Assembly: GCA_008704415.1 (NCBI GenBank)
Contig: VXIS01000083.1
Coordinates: forward strand, 87,975 to 151,974
Direction: 5' to 3'
Length of the DNA stretch: 64,000 bases
Origin: Sphaerosporella brunnea
Taxonomy: Eukaryota > Ascomycota > Pezizomycetes > Pezizales > Pyronemataceae
In this document: positions 45,198-57,239 of the stretch, one piece after another
How the letters are laid out: the number at the start of each line of letters is the position of its first letter
How positions within the stretch are numbered: position 1 is the stretch's first letter
Program-made: the position numbers and the translations under genes
The notes under the pieces: generated by a model
The model's input: only the letters and a program-made list of their open reading frames with translations
Databases searched by the model: none
What the model was told of the DNA's origin: nothing

Positions 45198-48100
45198 TTG
45201 GCATTTTATCCAGTTGAACGGCGCCCTGGATGCAAATGGCAGGAATGGGGTTTTTTCAAGTTGCGAGGGCCTATGACAGCACCTGATGTGTGGAACAGCG
45301 TTGGCTTCAAGCCAGTGAGGGTGGCAATCGGAGCATTTGCGGCCAGTTCTCCGCTTTTCCTACGACCTGGTAACGGCGGCAATTCGACGACCGCCTTTGT
45401 GACACGGGAGACGCGAACTGCCATGCAAAACGGCGTCCAGTTCTCAATGGGCGTGCTGCATAGAATTGCAGCAATTTGTGTGGCCCTTGCGAGCGTTGAG
45501 GACCAGTTGAAACACAGAGACGATCGGTGCTGTGTAGCCTTGATTACACTCAACCTGCCATTTTCAGCCAGCGTACAGATGTCTGACATATTTCGACCAG
45601 TTCAAGACGGGTAAGCACGATGCGCCGGCAGCGCCCCAGGGCGGCTCGCAGGCTCTGGCCCCGACCCCAACCCCGCCCACCCCGGGCGAGCTGAGTGCCC
45701 CACGCATGACGCGCGCGATGACGCGCGGCCTATCAGGGCAACCCCCTCTGGACCCCAAGAGGCTCACTTCCACCATCGCCTTCAACGGTACTCCTGTTCG
45801 ACCCCTGGCTGAATCACGCAAACGACAACGCAATGAGGAGCCTGAAAGCAATAGGCTGATGGAGTCGGTCCATGACGCCATCAAAGAGGCTATGAGAAAC
45901 TACACGGCCCACTTGGACACGGCTTTCAACGCCTACACCAACCGCCTAGATGCAACCTTTGAGGCTCACACAATCCGCACCGCCCGCCATATCGAAGAGG
46001 CCACAAGCTCGCTCGCAGCCAAGATCGCGGGCCTAGAACGCATAATCGCGACCAAGGGAACCAACTCCGTCCCACAACCCCCGTCACCCGCACCCAGACT
46101 CTCAGTCTCAGCGTCAGCTGAAGCCGAGGTCCTAGGACCTGACAGGATCCTCCAGAACCCCCTCGACTGGTCAACCGAGGATACTGAGATGACCTCATCC
46201 AGATCAGACGCAGAGCATGCCGCAGAACTCCGACGCCTGGCCCAAATGGCCCAGGCCAAACGAGACTCTCTCTCTCTCGCTGCGTCCCAGCACGCCCCCC
46301 CAAAGGCCCAAAAAATGCCCCGCAAGACGGCAAAACCCCCGCCGCCCCCAACAATCCTACCGCGACCCGACAACACCACCACCACCACTACCACCACCAC
46401 TGCCACTACCCGCCCCACCCGCCCTACCCCCAAGACTGCAGCCAAGCCCAGCAACTATACTGCAGCAGTCAACAATGGGGGCGACACTGCTCGAAACGAT
46501 GGCTCTTGGTCGACAGTCGTCAAGGCCAAGAAACCCGCCAAACCCGCCAACCCCACCCCCGACCTTAAGCCGGCCGGACACGAGGTGCCGCGCAGGGCCA
46601 GAACAGTAATCTTGACACGCGAGGAGGGTGCATCGCAGTCTAAAGCTGATACCCTTTACTGCGTCAAGATGGTACGCGCAATAAATGACGCCCTGGCTGC
46701 CAGAGGCGCACCAGGCTTCCTGCGCCTCGCCGCCGTCAACCAGAACCAGAAGGGGACGGTCACGGCGGTGACATGCCCCTCCGCGACCGCCACTCAGCTC
46801 TGTCACTACGGAGACGTCGTGCTCACAGCTGCCAGACGCTTGGACTCGGGCGTGATCGTAGTCAACGCCAATGAGGAATGGACCCGCATCAAGGTCCACG
46901 GGGTTGACATCCGCAGATACCACGGCAAGCTAGACTTGCTAAAACGAGACCTGATGACGGATAACGACGGCCTGGTCATCCCTATGCAAGTTGATGGCTG
47001 ACCAACGAACCGGAGGTCAGGCGCCACCTGAACGAAGGAACTACGCAAGCTTCCTCTGTCACCTTTACTGTGAAGGACCGCAGCTCAGCCCTACTTGCCA
47101 CCAGGAAGGGCCTCCTGCTGTCGGGCAAATGCCTCAAAGCCGAACCATACCTGAAGGCAGGCCCTGATGCTTTTTGCGACTTCTGCTCCGGATGGGGCCA
47201 CCTGGCACACAACTGCTACACGAAGAGCATGCGGAGCAACCCGAAATGTGCTCACTGCAGCAAGGATCACCTAACAACAGCCCATAAGTGCAACATAAAG
47301 GACTGTGCTGAGTGCAACAAGAAAACCGGCCGCATCTGCAGGAACTCTGCGCCGACATTAAAGTGCCCTAACTGCGGTGAAGGGCACTCGGCGAAGAGCG
47401 ACTCCTGCTCCAAGAAGAAGGAAGCGGTCAAGAAAGCCGGGGCCAAACCCAGCCTTGCAGAGCCGGCCGCTGCCAGCCAGGCGTCAGGGGCCAACGCCAC
47501 TCCGGTCGGGCCGAACAGAGAAACCTTCAGCCAACGGCCTGAGGCCGGCGCCATGCTAAGGGACCCCCGACGCCCGCGCCTACTCGCCTCCAAGGAGGCT
47601 CCGACGGCGGATCAGGACATGAATGGGGACGGTGCGGATGACGCCATGACCGACGCTACAGACTTGGAATCACCCACACTGTCAGTCCCGGCCACGCCGG
47701 CGGCGGACGAAGTATTATAATGCGGTGCATTCAGCACAACGTCAACAGGTCTGGACCAGTTCTGCAGACCTGTTTGGAAATTGCAATACGCAACAAGACG
47801 GACCCAGTGTTCATTCAAGAACCCCCGGCCTACCGCATTACACATCAGGCCTTTCGGATTTACGGCTCAGGCAGGACCTGGGCTGCCATACGTACTGACT
47901 GCAAGACCAACTTCACGGTTCAATCCTAGTTGGTATCCAACGCGGGCGATGTCATGGTCATCGACGCAACCTCACCAGCCGGTGCCAAGTGCCGCGTTGT
48001 CAACGTCTACGACCAGTTTAAAATTAACATAGTCAACAACGCCTTCACCAGCCAAAGGCCCAGTCGCGCTGAAAATTGGACCGCCATCATGGACTCAGAT

Positions 48101-51100
48101 ACAGTCATCCTGGCAGGCGACTTCAACGCACACAGCGTGCGCTGGGACCCGACCTGCCAAGCTAACCGCAATAGCGCCTGGCTTGAGGCACTCATTGACC
48201 GTCACGAGCTGACCCTCTGGAACGACGACACCCCTACTTGCGACCGCGGAGCACAACCAGCCATTTTAGACCTCACGCTGTCAAAGAACATCATTGTCAA
48301 CAACTGGTCTATATATCAGCCCGAGCTCGAAACCGGCTCAGACCACCAGCTAATAACGTGGGCATGTCTCGAGGACAAGCCCAACTCCTCTAACCAAACT
48401 AGCATGGAGGTCATTGGCTGGGACATCGACGGTATGACAGAAAAACAACTACAGGACGCCGAAATCACGTGGAAAGAACTGGCCGCAAGCAGGCCGGTGG
48501 TGCAGATCGATGCGCCAGTAATGACTCTCGATCAGGAGGCCACCTGGATCTCAGCAACCACCACCCAAGTCCTCCAGATGCACCCCAAACCGCTACGCAT
48601 ATGCGCACGCTCTAAAAACTGGTCGAACGCAGACATCGACGAACTACACCGTGTGCTCAGCGCGGTCAAACGCTCCCTCCGTAGACGTCAAGGAACCACT
48701 CGTCAGGCGGTGAAGAATGCACGCAGGGCGCTCAGGAGCGCCATCAGGAAAGCGAAACGGGAGCACTGGGCCTCCTTCCTTCAAAACGCCGGTCCGGAAG
48801 ACACCTGGAAGGCACTGAGATACACCAACAACGCTCCCACAATGGCCGAAGGATGTACACTCACTGGCCAGGACGGCAGGACAGCCACCACCATAAAAGA
48901 GAAGACCGACATGATGGCACGCCAGGCCTTCCCAGAACCTCCAGCAGACAACTGGTCCCATCAAGAGCTTGACGGACTAAGCAACGACACATATGTTTCA
49001 GACGAGGAGGTCCAGCATGCGTGCTTCGCACAGGCCTCCCGCTCAGCCGCCGGTCCAGACAAGCTGGGCCCCTCTGCAGTCAGGATAGTATACAGGTGGG
49101 ACCCCGCCAGAGTCATAGGGCTGGTACGTGCCTGCGTGTGGCAAGGCCACCAACCGCTGCCATGGCGCCAAGCCACCGGCGTCGTCATACCCAAACCTGG
49201 CAAAGATGACTACTCCAAAGCACGATCTCACCGGGTCATCTCCTTGCTGTGCTGCTTGGGTAAGGTGATCGAGCGGGTAGCCACGAGCAGACTAGCACAC
49301 TGCCGCGGAAACTAAGGGCTGGCTGCACAATGGCCAGTTTGGCAGCATACGTGGAAGAGCAGCCGTTGACGCGGTTGCCATTCTGATGGATCACACTCAA
49401 GAGGCCTGGCAGGAGAAACGCATGGTTGGCACACTGCTGATGGACGTCAAGGGAGCATTTGACCACGTATCGAAAGCTGTACTTATACGTAGACTCGTCA
49501 AACTAGGAGCACCACATAGCCTGATCAAATGGACCGCATCCTTATGGAGAACAGACGAGTCCAGATGAAGGTCGAAGGACAACTCGGCGAGACTGACTGA
49601 CATCAAGACTGGGCTGCCACAAGGATCCCCGATCTCGCCCATCCTCTTCGCAATATATCTCTCAGGCCTCTTCCCAGAGGTGGAAAAGGCTGTCCAAGGC
49701 ACCTTCGCGCTTTCATATGCAGGATGACATCGCGTGGGTGGCTACCGGAGATACAGTAGCAGGACGTCACAAACATGCTCAACCGCTGCGCGACCGCCAG
49801 CCTCAACTGGGCGGACGGCAACGCAGTGGCCTTTTATGTGGCCAAGACCGAAGCAATCCTGCTGACACGGAAACGGAGGCTCCGCGACATGGAAGTCTCT
49901 GTGGCTGGCGTGCAAGTTCCTACAACAAGCATGCGACACGGTGGCTCGGGGTCTTCCTAGATTCTAAGCTGACGCTTCAGCATCACCACAACGTCAGAAT
50001 GGGCAAGGCCAGATCCGTGGAAGCGAGGATCCGATCACTGACAGGTCGGCTGGGATTGTGTACCGAGAACGTACGCAGGATCCTAGATTGCAGCGGTGCA
50101 AGCCGTCGCTCTATACGGAGCTGAACTGTGGTTTGACGGTCAGAAGGAAAGAACTGCCGACATACAGAAGCTGTTCAACAGACAGGCCAGATCGGTGCTA
50201 GGTGCCCTACCGACATCAGCTATTGGACCCCTCATCTGCGAAGCCGGCCTGACAGACGCTGAAACTGTCCTCCGCCACAGACGCAGGCGCTTTGCAGCCC
50301 GCCTGGCTGCAACCCCAGACAATAACCCAGCCGGCAACCGCATACGAAAGGCCGCAGCCGACGCAAATGGAATCCGACAACCAGAAGCCAAGTCTACCAA
50401 CTGACCTGCTCCGCTTCGTGGCAAGCAGCGCCTTTGGAGGGAGTGCGCCAGAAACTCAACCGCTCAATATCATGGGCAAACTGGCCATGACCATCCCTGG
50501 ACACCCCGCAAACATAGAACCGACCCGACCGAACCTCCGACACCCCATCGGCCATGTCACTATTGAGGAGGACGAAACCACAGCGGCGCTGATGGCCTCG
50601 TCCCTGGAACAACCCACGGAAAACCACCTGGCGGTTTACTCAGATGGATCGCGCTTGGAAGACGGCCACTGCGCTTTTAGCGCAGTCGCACGGACCGATA
50701 TGGCCATCGACGAATGGTGCCGAAGCAGTGCCTACATCGGCAATAACAAGGAAGCCTATGACGCAGAACTACTCGGCATCGCGGCCGGCCTAGAGCTGGC
50801 ATCGAGAAGCACCCACGTCAGATCACGTCTCCGACAAGACGACCCACCGGACGTGCCGGGAACCGTCTACGTCTTTGTGGACGCTCAAGCGGCGCTTAAA
50901 CGCCTGAAGCGTGGCGACCCCGGAGCTGGTCAATGGCTACTACCACGAATCCGCTAAGCCGAAAACGAACTATTCCTACTAGGCTGGAACACTGAGTACA
51001 GGTGGGTGCCTGGGCACAAGGGCATCCCCGGCAACGAAATGGCCGACCAAGCCGCCAAAGCTACTGCGAGAGACCGGCTAGATCGGTCGCACACGACCGG

Positions 51101-52137
51101 GACCACCTCCCTGGCGCACATCGGCAGCCTAGTCACCGACGCCAGGACGAAAGACCGAAATGCCTGGCTGAGCCGACAAATCAAAGCCAAAGCCTACTAC
51201 AAGCGTAAGGCTAAGTGGGACAAGAATGCTGCCAAGGCTCCCAAGGCTCTGGCGTCCCGGTACTTTCAGCTGCGGCTCAACAAAGCGCCCACAGCCCCCT
51301 ACCTGATGTGGACGGGCCGTCGGGCGGATGACAAGTGTTGGTGGTGCTGCAAGGCCCCAAAGCAGACGAGGGAGCACCTCCTGAAATGGTGTGCCAGATG
51401 GAAGAAAGAGCAGGAAGCCCTATGGATGGCCATAGGACTGACCACGAAAGTGGGAGACAAGGAGGGTTGGAAGAGGACCTCCACCCCGGTGGCCAGAGTC
51501 CTGGCTGACACAAGATGTACGGAAGCCATCCTTGGCTTCTTAGCGAACACTCATGTAGGAAAGTGGCCGGAGAAGCCACGAGAATGATCTGACCTGCTTC
51601 CTTTTCTCTCCTTTGTGTTCCCTTTGTCATACATTACTCGATACGAATTTCCTTGGTGCGCCCACTGAATCACGCCCGTCTGTAGACACTTGAGGTCCAA
51701 GGGTAGATTGATTCATGTACATAGTCCCATGTCATGGCCGCAAGCGGCCGAATACAGGATGATTAAAACAAAATGCGCCGGCAGCGCGATATTCGGCTGA
51801 TTTGCAACGTTCAGGACGGCTACCCCGAGCATCGAGGGGTGGTTGCGTCGCGCGAGCAGGAGGGCTGCTGAGTCATCACGGTAGGTGGTGGTGCAATATG
51901 TAGTCTGGAGAACACTTCGACCTGCCATAGGTGCTCAAACAGGTCAACAGCCCCATGCATGGCAACACGTTGATCGCGCTTAGCCCGCCGCAGACCCACA
52001 CCCCAAGGCCAATCAACAGCCAGGCCGATTACTTTGTGTACCCATGGGGTGTTTGGAGTGCGCGGTACGCCATCTATGGGGTCAACGAACCGAGAACAGC
52101 TCCCCCGTGGTCAAATTGTGGCGAGTACCCAGCGTAA
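45198..52137 (+). CDS. Host gene interrupted by a LINE inside an intron
   Basis: Three exons join in frame once the LINE is removed: up to 45610 (frame open from about 45198, ending SDIFRPVQDG), 51815-51880 (TATPSIEGWLRRASRRAAES) and 51951-52137 (PMHGNTLIALSPPQTHTPRP ... SNCGEYPA, stop TAA). The first intron begins GTAAGC at 45611 and ends ctgatt...TTCAG at 51814; without the LINE it is only 51 nt. The second (51881-51950) begins GTAGGT and ends CAACAG. The start is uncertain because the frame opens on a non-ATG codon. A minus-strand frame over 45206-45589 also looks protein-like, so the strand is not settled. No family recognised. Confidence 0.4.
45621..45634 (+). repeat. LINE target site duplication, left copy
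   Basis: tgcgccggcagcgc, identical to 51774-51787; a preceding A is also shared but may belong to the tail. Confidence 0.9.
45635..47720 (+). pseudogene. LINE ORF1 (gag-like, zinc knuckles), one frameshift
   Basis: RNA-binding protein of the LINE. From the left boundary: Pro-rich start, then a coiled-coil region at about 45850-46060 (TAHLDTAFNAYTNRLDATFE), a Thr/Pro-rich linker coded by ACC repeats at about 46373-46420, and a gag core (TVILTREEG... KVHGVDIRRYHGKLDLLKRD). A one-base loss near 46990 ends the first frame at 47001. The next frame holds three zinc knuckles: CDFCSGWGHLAHNC (CX2CX4HX4C), CAHCSKDHLTTAHKC and CPNCGEGHSAKSDSC. It ends TAA at 47718-47720, overlapping the ATG of ORF2 by one base. 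Confidence 0.92.
47720..51587 (+). pseudogene. LINE ORF2: endonuclease, reverse transcriptase, RNase H
   Basis: Endonuclease at 47720-48370: QHNVNRSG, FIQEPP, LAGDFNAHS and GSDHQLI carry its catalytic residues. RT at about 49030-49760: RPASLLCC-type motif (HRVISLLCCLGKVIERV), LMDVKGAFDHVS, GLPQGSPISPILF. RNase H at 50630-51060: YSDGSRLEDG, NKEAYDAELLGIAAG, VFVDAQAAL, PGHKGIPGNEMADQAAK. C-terminal zinc segment CWWCCKAPKQTREHLLKWC. Lesions: TAG at 47927; frameshifts near 49305, 49555, 49770, 49930, 50090 and 50395; a GACT duplication near 49600; one extra G inside the YADD catalytic box near 49718; TAA at 50955. It is inactive but the domains are otherwise well kept. Confidence 0.95.
51774..51787 (+). 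repeat. LINE target site duplication, right copy
   Basis: tgcgccggcagcgc, identical to 45621-45634, directly after the LINE tail. Confidence 0.9.
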
Positions 52138-53976
52138 ACATCGAAAGTGTTGGTAGACTCGAGCATGTCGTCGGTCGGCACATTTTACCTCACCCGGACA
52201 CGTAAGTCTTTCGACAGACATCTCCTTTTGCGCGCATGTCATGTGCGGAACGGCAAAATAGCCGCAACGTGAAGGCTCGACTTCTATGCAGCCCAACGCC
52301 TGCCACGCCGGAAGCCTACAACGCGCACAAGAATCCTCGATGGCAGACACCTCCCTGTATACACTGCGCCACCGTGACCGGCCTGTGATCGGGCGGCGGC
52401 CGCATCTAGCAGCTACCAGCCTAGGGATCCAGGAGACGGGATGACTACAGTCTGAGACTGCGAGGCAAATCCCCCTTCGTGGGGCACATGACTGTGTGGG
52501 TTCCGAGCAACTGCGGTGCCAGCGACCAGCAGAGATGGACCCTGACAAAACACGGGATCCCAGTGGGGATGCGCCCTGTCACCGTCATTTTATCTTTGCG
52601 ATACCAATGCAAGTCCAAGCCTGCACCGTGCATGTAGGTATCACCCGCCGCCGGGTCTGAAGCAATACAGACCCCACGGTCGAGACGTTGCCCCACTTCT
52701 CATGTGGGCTGGCGGTGAGAGCTCCCAATATTGGAATACTAGCGTTGCCACTGAGATTTTGTTGCTCAACCAGATCCAGGCTCTCCTGCGCCGGCGCATA
52801 TATGCATCCAAATGCGCAGCGGCAATCCACCTGTCAGTCGGGTCACTACACGTCCGGATCATTTTGTTAGCTACGAGGGAATAACGCGAAAGCCAGCGGG
52901 AAGCCAGCCAGAGCAGCCAACTGCAAAAAGACGGCCAACGCGCAATCGTGATGAACAGCATCGCGTTAACTATTCTGTGGGTTGCGCATGTCGGTTGTGA
53001 CTGCCGGCCGTTTCCTGCGTTTCCCAGCAAGTCTTCAGTTACCCCTCGCGTGAACGGTGCTGCGACAGCTTTCGCGGGAACAACGAGAGTCAATGGATTT
53101 GGCGCGGTTTGGGAAATCGCCGGCTAATACACCAAGTGCAAGGTGGATCTGCCGACTGCGCCCAAGGTAGCGGAGCCGGGGTCGCAGTAGGAGCTGCCAG
53201 CGAACTGAGTGGTTCGCCTGGCCGCCGCCCGGCACTGGCCCGGATATGCTGGATCACGCTGTACTGCGAAAGCCCGGCGGTGGGTGTTGGTTTGCACGCA
53301 CGCCGCAGGATAATGTGGCCAGGGCAACAGACAACCGTCCCAACGACGACTGGCCAGTGTTACGGGCAAAGACACTCAGTTACACGCTATCACGCACCCT
53401 TGATCTTCCGTCTGCGCATTCAATCACATAAATCCCTCCAATTTCTGGCAATGACATTGCTTCAAAAGCTTGCCTGCCTCCAGGTGCCTGCAACACCCCC
53501 AGCTCGGCGATCGTGCGACTACCAACCGCGCCTGTGGCCTTCCAGCATTGATCTGACACGGGCTTTTACTGCCACCACAGCGGTTTTGGCCATTGCTGCC
53601 GCTGCCCTGCTCAGCGATGGGCGCGGATACGGTGACGATGGGTGTAGGACGCGGCGGCTCCATCATGACCCGAATCAATTGAATAGCAGCACTTGCGTCA
53701 TTACCGGCCATGGATTCAGAGCCTCGAAGCCTCGGGATACAGCCGTTGGAGGTTACATGGTCGCTATGTCAAGGCATTGCACTCCCAGGCAGGCGGCTGT
53801 TGCAGGCCGGTGCCGAGTCATCTCGGCGAGTACATGCACGTTGCGCTGAAGATCGATGTGCCCAGGCAGCGTGGAGTCTTCATAGCAATCATGGGCACGT
53901 CAACATACCACGTCGGAGGCAAAAACACACACGCATCGCACTTGGTTTTGCTGAGCTGGTACGCGGCCGATTCTGA
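52138..53976. other. Unassigned host-like sequence
   Basis: Overlapping frames on both strands (minus 52548-52111, minus 53093-52641, plus 53109-53849, plus 53693-54100). The last (GEYMHVALKIDVPRQRGVFI, LLSWYAADSDW) may be the exon before the next gene, one base out of frame. No transposon signatures. Confidence 0.3.
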
Positions 53977-54472
53977 TTGGATAACAACCGCTATCGCAAC
54001 ACCACCAAAAACCTCACGCTCGACATTGCTGATGCTTGGGAGTCTCCCGATATGCAATGCAGTCCTGCAACTTGTCTCTATCCCCTGCGGTTGCTGGTAA
54101 TGGTAGTGCCAACGAAGATGGTGACAACGGGCATGGCGGAACCAGGTCCGCCCATCATCAGTAGAATTTGAACTCGGCAGCCTTATTGTATGCACCTCAG
54201 ATGGACCATTTGCGACCGCCACGTTCCGCCTCAACCCCGGATGTACCTGTACGTTTATCACCACTGGACTCTGTGCTCACCCGCCGGACTGCAGTCTGAT
54301 CCCGTTATGGAGCACAGATGACACCCCAATGGCGTGGATCGAGTGAGTACATCACCTTAGGCTGAAGTGTGTTTTGGCGCATTGCTCCAGTTCACAGCTT
54401 TGGGATCCACTCCATGGGGTTGATGAGTACGGCAGCTTGCCTACCCTGACCTACTTTATGAGCGGGCTCTAG
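53977..54472 (+). CDS. Spliced Cys-rich host gene, 3' exons
   Basis: Three exons join without a frame break: about 53979-54095 (NNRYRNTTKNLTLDIADAWE ... YPLRLL), intron about 54096-54144 (GTAATGG...ggtgac...AACCAG), about 54145-54342 (SSVEFELGSLIVCTSDGPFA ... AHPPDCSLIPLWSTDDTPMA), intron 54343-54390 (48 nt, GTGAGT...GCTCCAG), 54391-54472 (SQLWDPLHGVDEYGSLPTLT, stop TAG). Introns of 49 and 48 nt with consensus donors strengthen the model. The first stretch recalls the blade motif of fungal kelch/galactose-oxidase-like secreted proteins (N-glycosylation sites NTT, NLT), but this is weak. The gene has no start here: a TGA lies just upstream, and a single lost base would join it to the frame ending SWYAADSDW. 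Confidence 0.5.
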
Positions 54473-55659
54473 AGTCTCCAGGCGCTGCTTCGCTGCCACC
54501 GCCTTGCATTCACTTCATTCGGGTCGCCCCTGGAGCCCCAATTGTGTGTTCTGATACTGCGCTCCCTCCGGTTGCAGAGTTTTCTTGTGCTGTCTGTTGG
54601 CAATTGAAGCCTTGCGTCCCCCACGAGAAATGCATGGACTTTAACTCATGAACAGGCGATCCACGTCCACGGCTTGCCACCTCATAGTCAGCCGTTGGTC
54701 TCCATCAGTCAGCACTCGAATGTGTGCTTAAGCCAATCGTAGCTCATCGGCGTGTATGCCGTGAGTCCCCGACAACTAGATTTGATATGGGATGTGATCT
54801 TCCGAGGATGATAGTTGCCACCAATCGCTGCAGATCATCACATTCTTTGCAACAACTTTGGCGGTTTTCATCCTCTGGAGCCCGATTTTCCATTGGCGTT
54901 ACCGTTTAGGTGGGGATTGATTGAACCTATTTGGCCTGGTCGGAATAGGTAAGGTATGCGACTTTGGGATATAGCTTATCTCAGAACGGATCGCTGCACA
55001 TCCAATCTAGCGATGCTAGCACGTCTTTTACGGTTACGACAACCTCCCATGTACCTGTCGTTCCCTTCACCACCGACCACTCCATGAGGTAACATCATCC
55101 GGACCCTGCGTCTGATGGGTTGTTGGTATAAGGTTGCTGTTGATGGGCCTCTTCTAATGTTGATGAGACTTTTGTATCGACAGGTTTTGTGCCGTCGCCA
55201 AACACAGCGTATGTAGGATGGTACAGACATCTTTCGTTCGGGATCTTGGGGCTAAATGCAGTCGGCCGTTCACAATGCAGCAGCCACAGGCCGTTAAGAT
55301 GGACGCGAAAAAGTGTATTCTTGGTAACCGGCGGCCAGTAATCGACCAAAGCACCGCCAAGGCGTGGCACCCGCCGGATAGGGTCAACACGCATCACCAC
55401 AGACGGAGACTGAAGCCATGGCTTGCTCCGTCGCTCCTGTGGTATGATCAATTTGCATGCCCTCTCCTGCATCCTTGAGAAAAGGGTTCCTATCTGGCGG
55501 CAAACCGAAGTCGACGCCTTGAGCAGTTCATCGTATCCGAAACCCAGCAAGCCGATTTGCATAACTGAAACTATATTTAGCTCGGTACTGCGTTCTTCAA
55601 CGTGCCGCTTGGCATGTCACCGGATGTTTTATGATCCCATCGCGAAAGGGCTTGGATAG
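54473..55659. other. Unassigned; one ORF on the minus strand
   Basis: Minus 55562-55095 (155 codons, starting MQIGLLGFGYDELLKASTSV with RVHLNGLWLLHCERPTAF) is the longest frame and opens on ATG. No family recognised. The rest shows nothing. Confidence 0.3.
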
Positions 55660-57230
55660 TTCTTACCTCAGTCCGCGTGACTGAATGCACCGCTTCTGGT
55701 AGAATGAAGAGTTGATGACCTCGCATTTTTGATCTTGACTGTTAATGAAGGGTCTCAGATTCTGCCAATTCACTGCAAAGCACCTTTTCTCGTTCTTGCA
55801 TCTCTGACAGAACTTCAAATGATCCTCGCGTGTCCAGATGGCGCCACTGCCACATAACCAGCGATTTTCATCTCCCCTGCGGACGGTGCAGTGTAGGTAT
55901 GGGCTAGCCAGGACTTTTACAAGCCGCAACTGTAAACAATAAGAAGCCACTGCTTTCATCTGCCTGTTGACGAATGGTGTTGGAATTTGTGTGCGTCACG
56001 GAATCCGATTCGGCTTCGGCTCGGATTTTCAGAGCGTACGGGATTTTTCGGAGCGCTGCGGTGCGTGGCGGCGATTTCGGTTGGCGGACGAAAACGTTTT
56101 CACTACATATTGGGCGAGGTGCCCCGCTGTACATACTCTGGGGATTGAACAAGCGAGACAGCTCTCTGTATTTTTGACAAATGGGCTTGGCTTATGGCGC
56201 TGAAGATAGTATCCTTTCGGTCAGCCGTTTTGGTTCGGCCAGGCCATTCGGTCTGCATGCTTGGCCTGGGTGACCGTTGTAACGATGTACGCCAGCGATG
56301 TGGTCCGTAAGATATCCTCCGCTGGAGATTTGTCGCCAAATCTGACAGCTGGTTCCTTGGTGAGCTGGACGCCTAGCGTGTCTCTCAGTACTTCCAGATG
56401 CCCAGGGACCCATCTCCCGTCGTTGGGTTTTCCGTGCAGTTTTCCGGGCGAACAATCTGTTGCAGCAGGTGCTGTCCATTCCGGAGCGTGCCGTGCGGCA
56501 GCCGTATCAGCGACGCCTGCGTGTCAGTTATAATATGGATGGACGCGCTTGGTTTATCTAAAGCCACAGTGCTGGAGCGCAGCATGTGGAGGCCTGCAGC
56601 AATCTCGAAGAGCTCTACGTCATAGCACTCCTTGCTCTTGCCAATGTTGGCTGCGCCGTTCCTCAATCCGCTTCGCTCTGCGACTATTACCGCCACGTCT
56701 CTGTGTCGGCAGCAGTTGTGCTCGTGCTTGAAGCCACCGGAGTAGACAGCGAACGAGTTGCCGATAGGCCTTTGGTGCGTTGATGTAACTCAAGGGCGTT
56801 GTCCTGAGCCACAATGACAATGGGCCCTCGTGGCTAGATCGCGGTGTTTACCCGGAGATGGGCGGTCTGGGCTGTCACCTGCAAGCTGGCCCATTAGGCC
56901 AGTCGGACAGAGGCCTACGACGTGCTGACGAAGGGGTCATCACTTGGTAACTGCAGGAGAGTCTGTAACGATGTAACCTGTCGCGTGGCCGTATATGAAG
57001 CCGAAGTCTTGGGCAGGCCGCTGCCGGCGTGATTGCTGTCTGGGATGGCTTCCAACCTGGCCGCAAAGCTCTGTCTCCGGTGTGACACGGCGGAACCGGC
57101 GTCCGTTAGGCCGGTCCCGCACACCAGAGGGCCAATGACGGACGTAGGGAGGGCGCGGAGAATTGTGCATTCCTGGCGGCCAGTATACCAAGGATGAGGG
57201 AGCTGCAGTTGTGGACGAAGCAGCGTACAG
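55660..57230 (-). mobile_element. LINE fragment, minus strand (RT end, RNase H, zinc end)
   Basis: Reading down the minus strand: RT C-terminus (GTGLTDAGSAVSHRRQSFAA), RNase H pieces (NIGKSKECYDVELFEIAAGL, IHIITDTQASLIRL), the VPGHLEVL segment in another frame, and the zinc-like end (EDHLKFCQRCKNEKR). Many frameshifts and an aberrant region at about 55960-56200. It is more diverged than the 45.6-51.8 kb copy. It abuts the Copia tail at 57240. Confidence 0.85.
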
Positions 57231-57239
57231 GCAGAGGTG

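Larger units (their letters stand above)
45635..51773 (+). mobile_element. Tad-like LINE (non-LTR retrotransposon), 6.1 kb
   Basis: Two overlapping ORFs, gag-like ORF1 and endonuclease-RT-RNase H ORF2, a 3' UTR of about 185 bp ending gattaaaacaaa, and a perfect 14-bp target duplication on either side. ORF1 is already open at the left boundary without an ATG close to it, so the copy may be slightly 5'-truncated. It carries about ten inactivating lesions. Three other fragments of related LINEs lie at 33205-33800, 55660-57230 and 58717-59640, all on the minus strand. Confidence 0.95.

Noticed and set aside
46373..46430. ACC microsatellite as a separate locus feature
   Set aside because: It is the Thr-rich linker of LINE ORF1 and part of that element.
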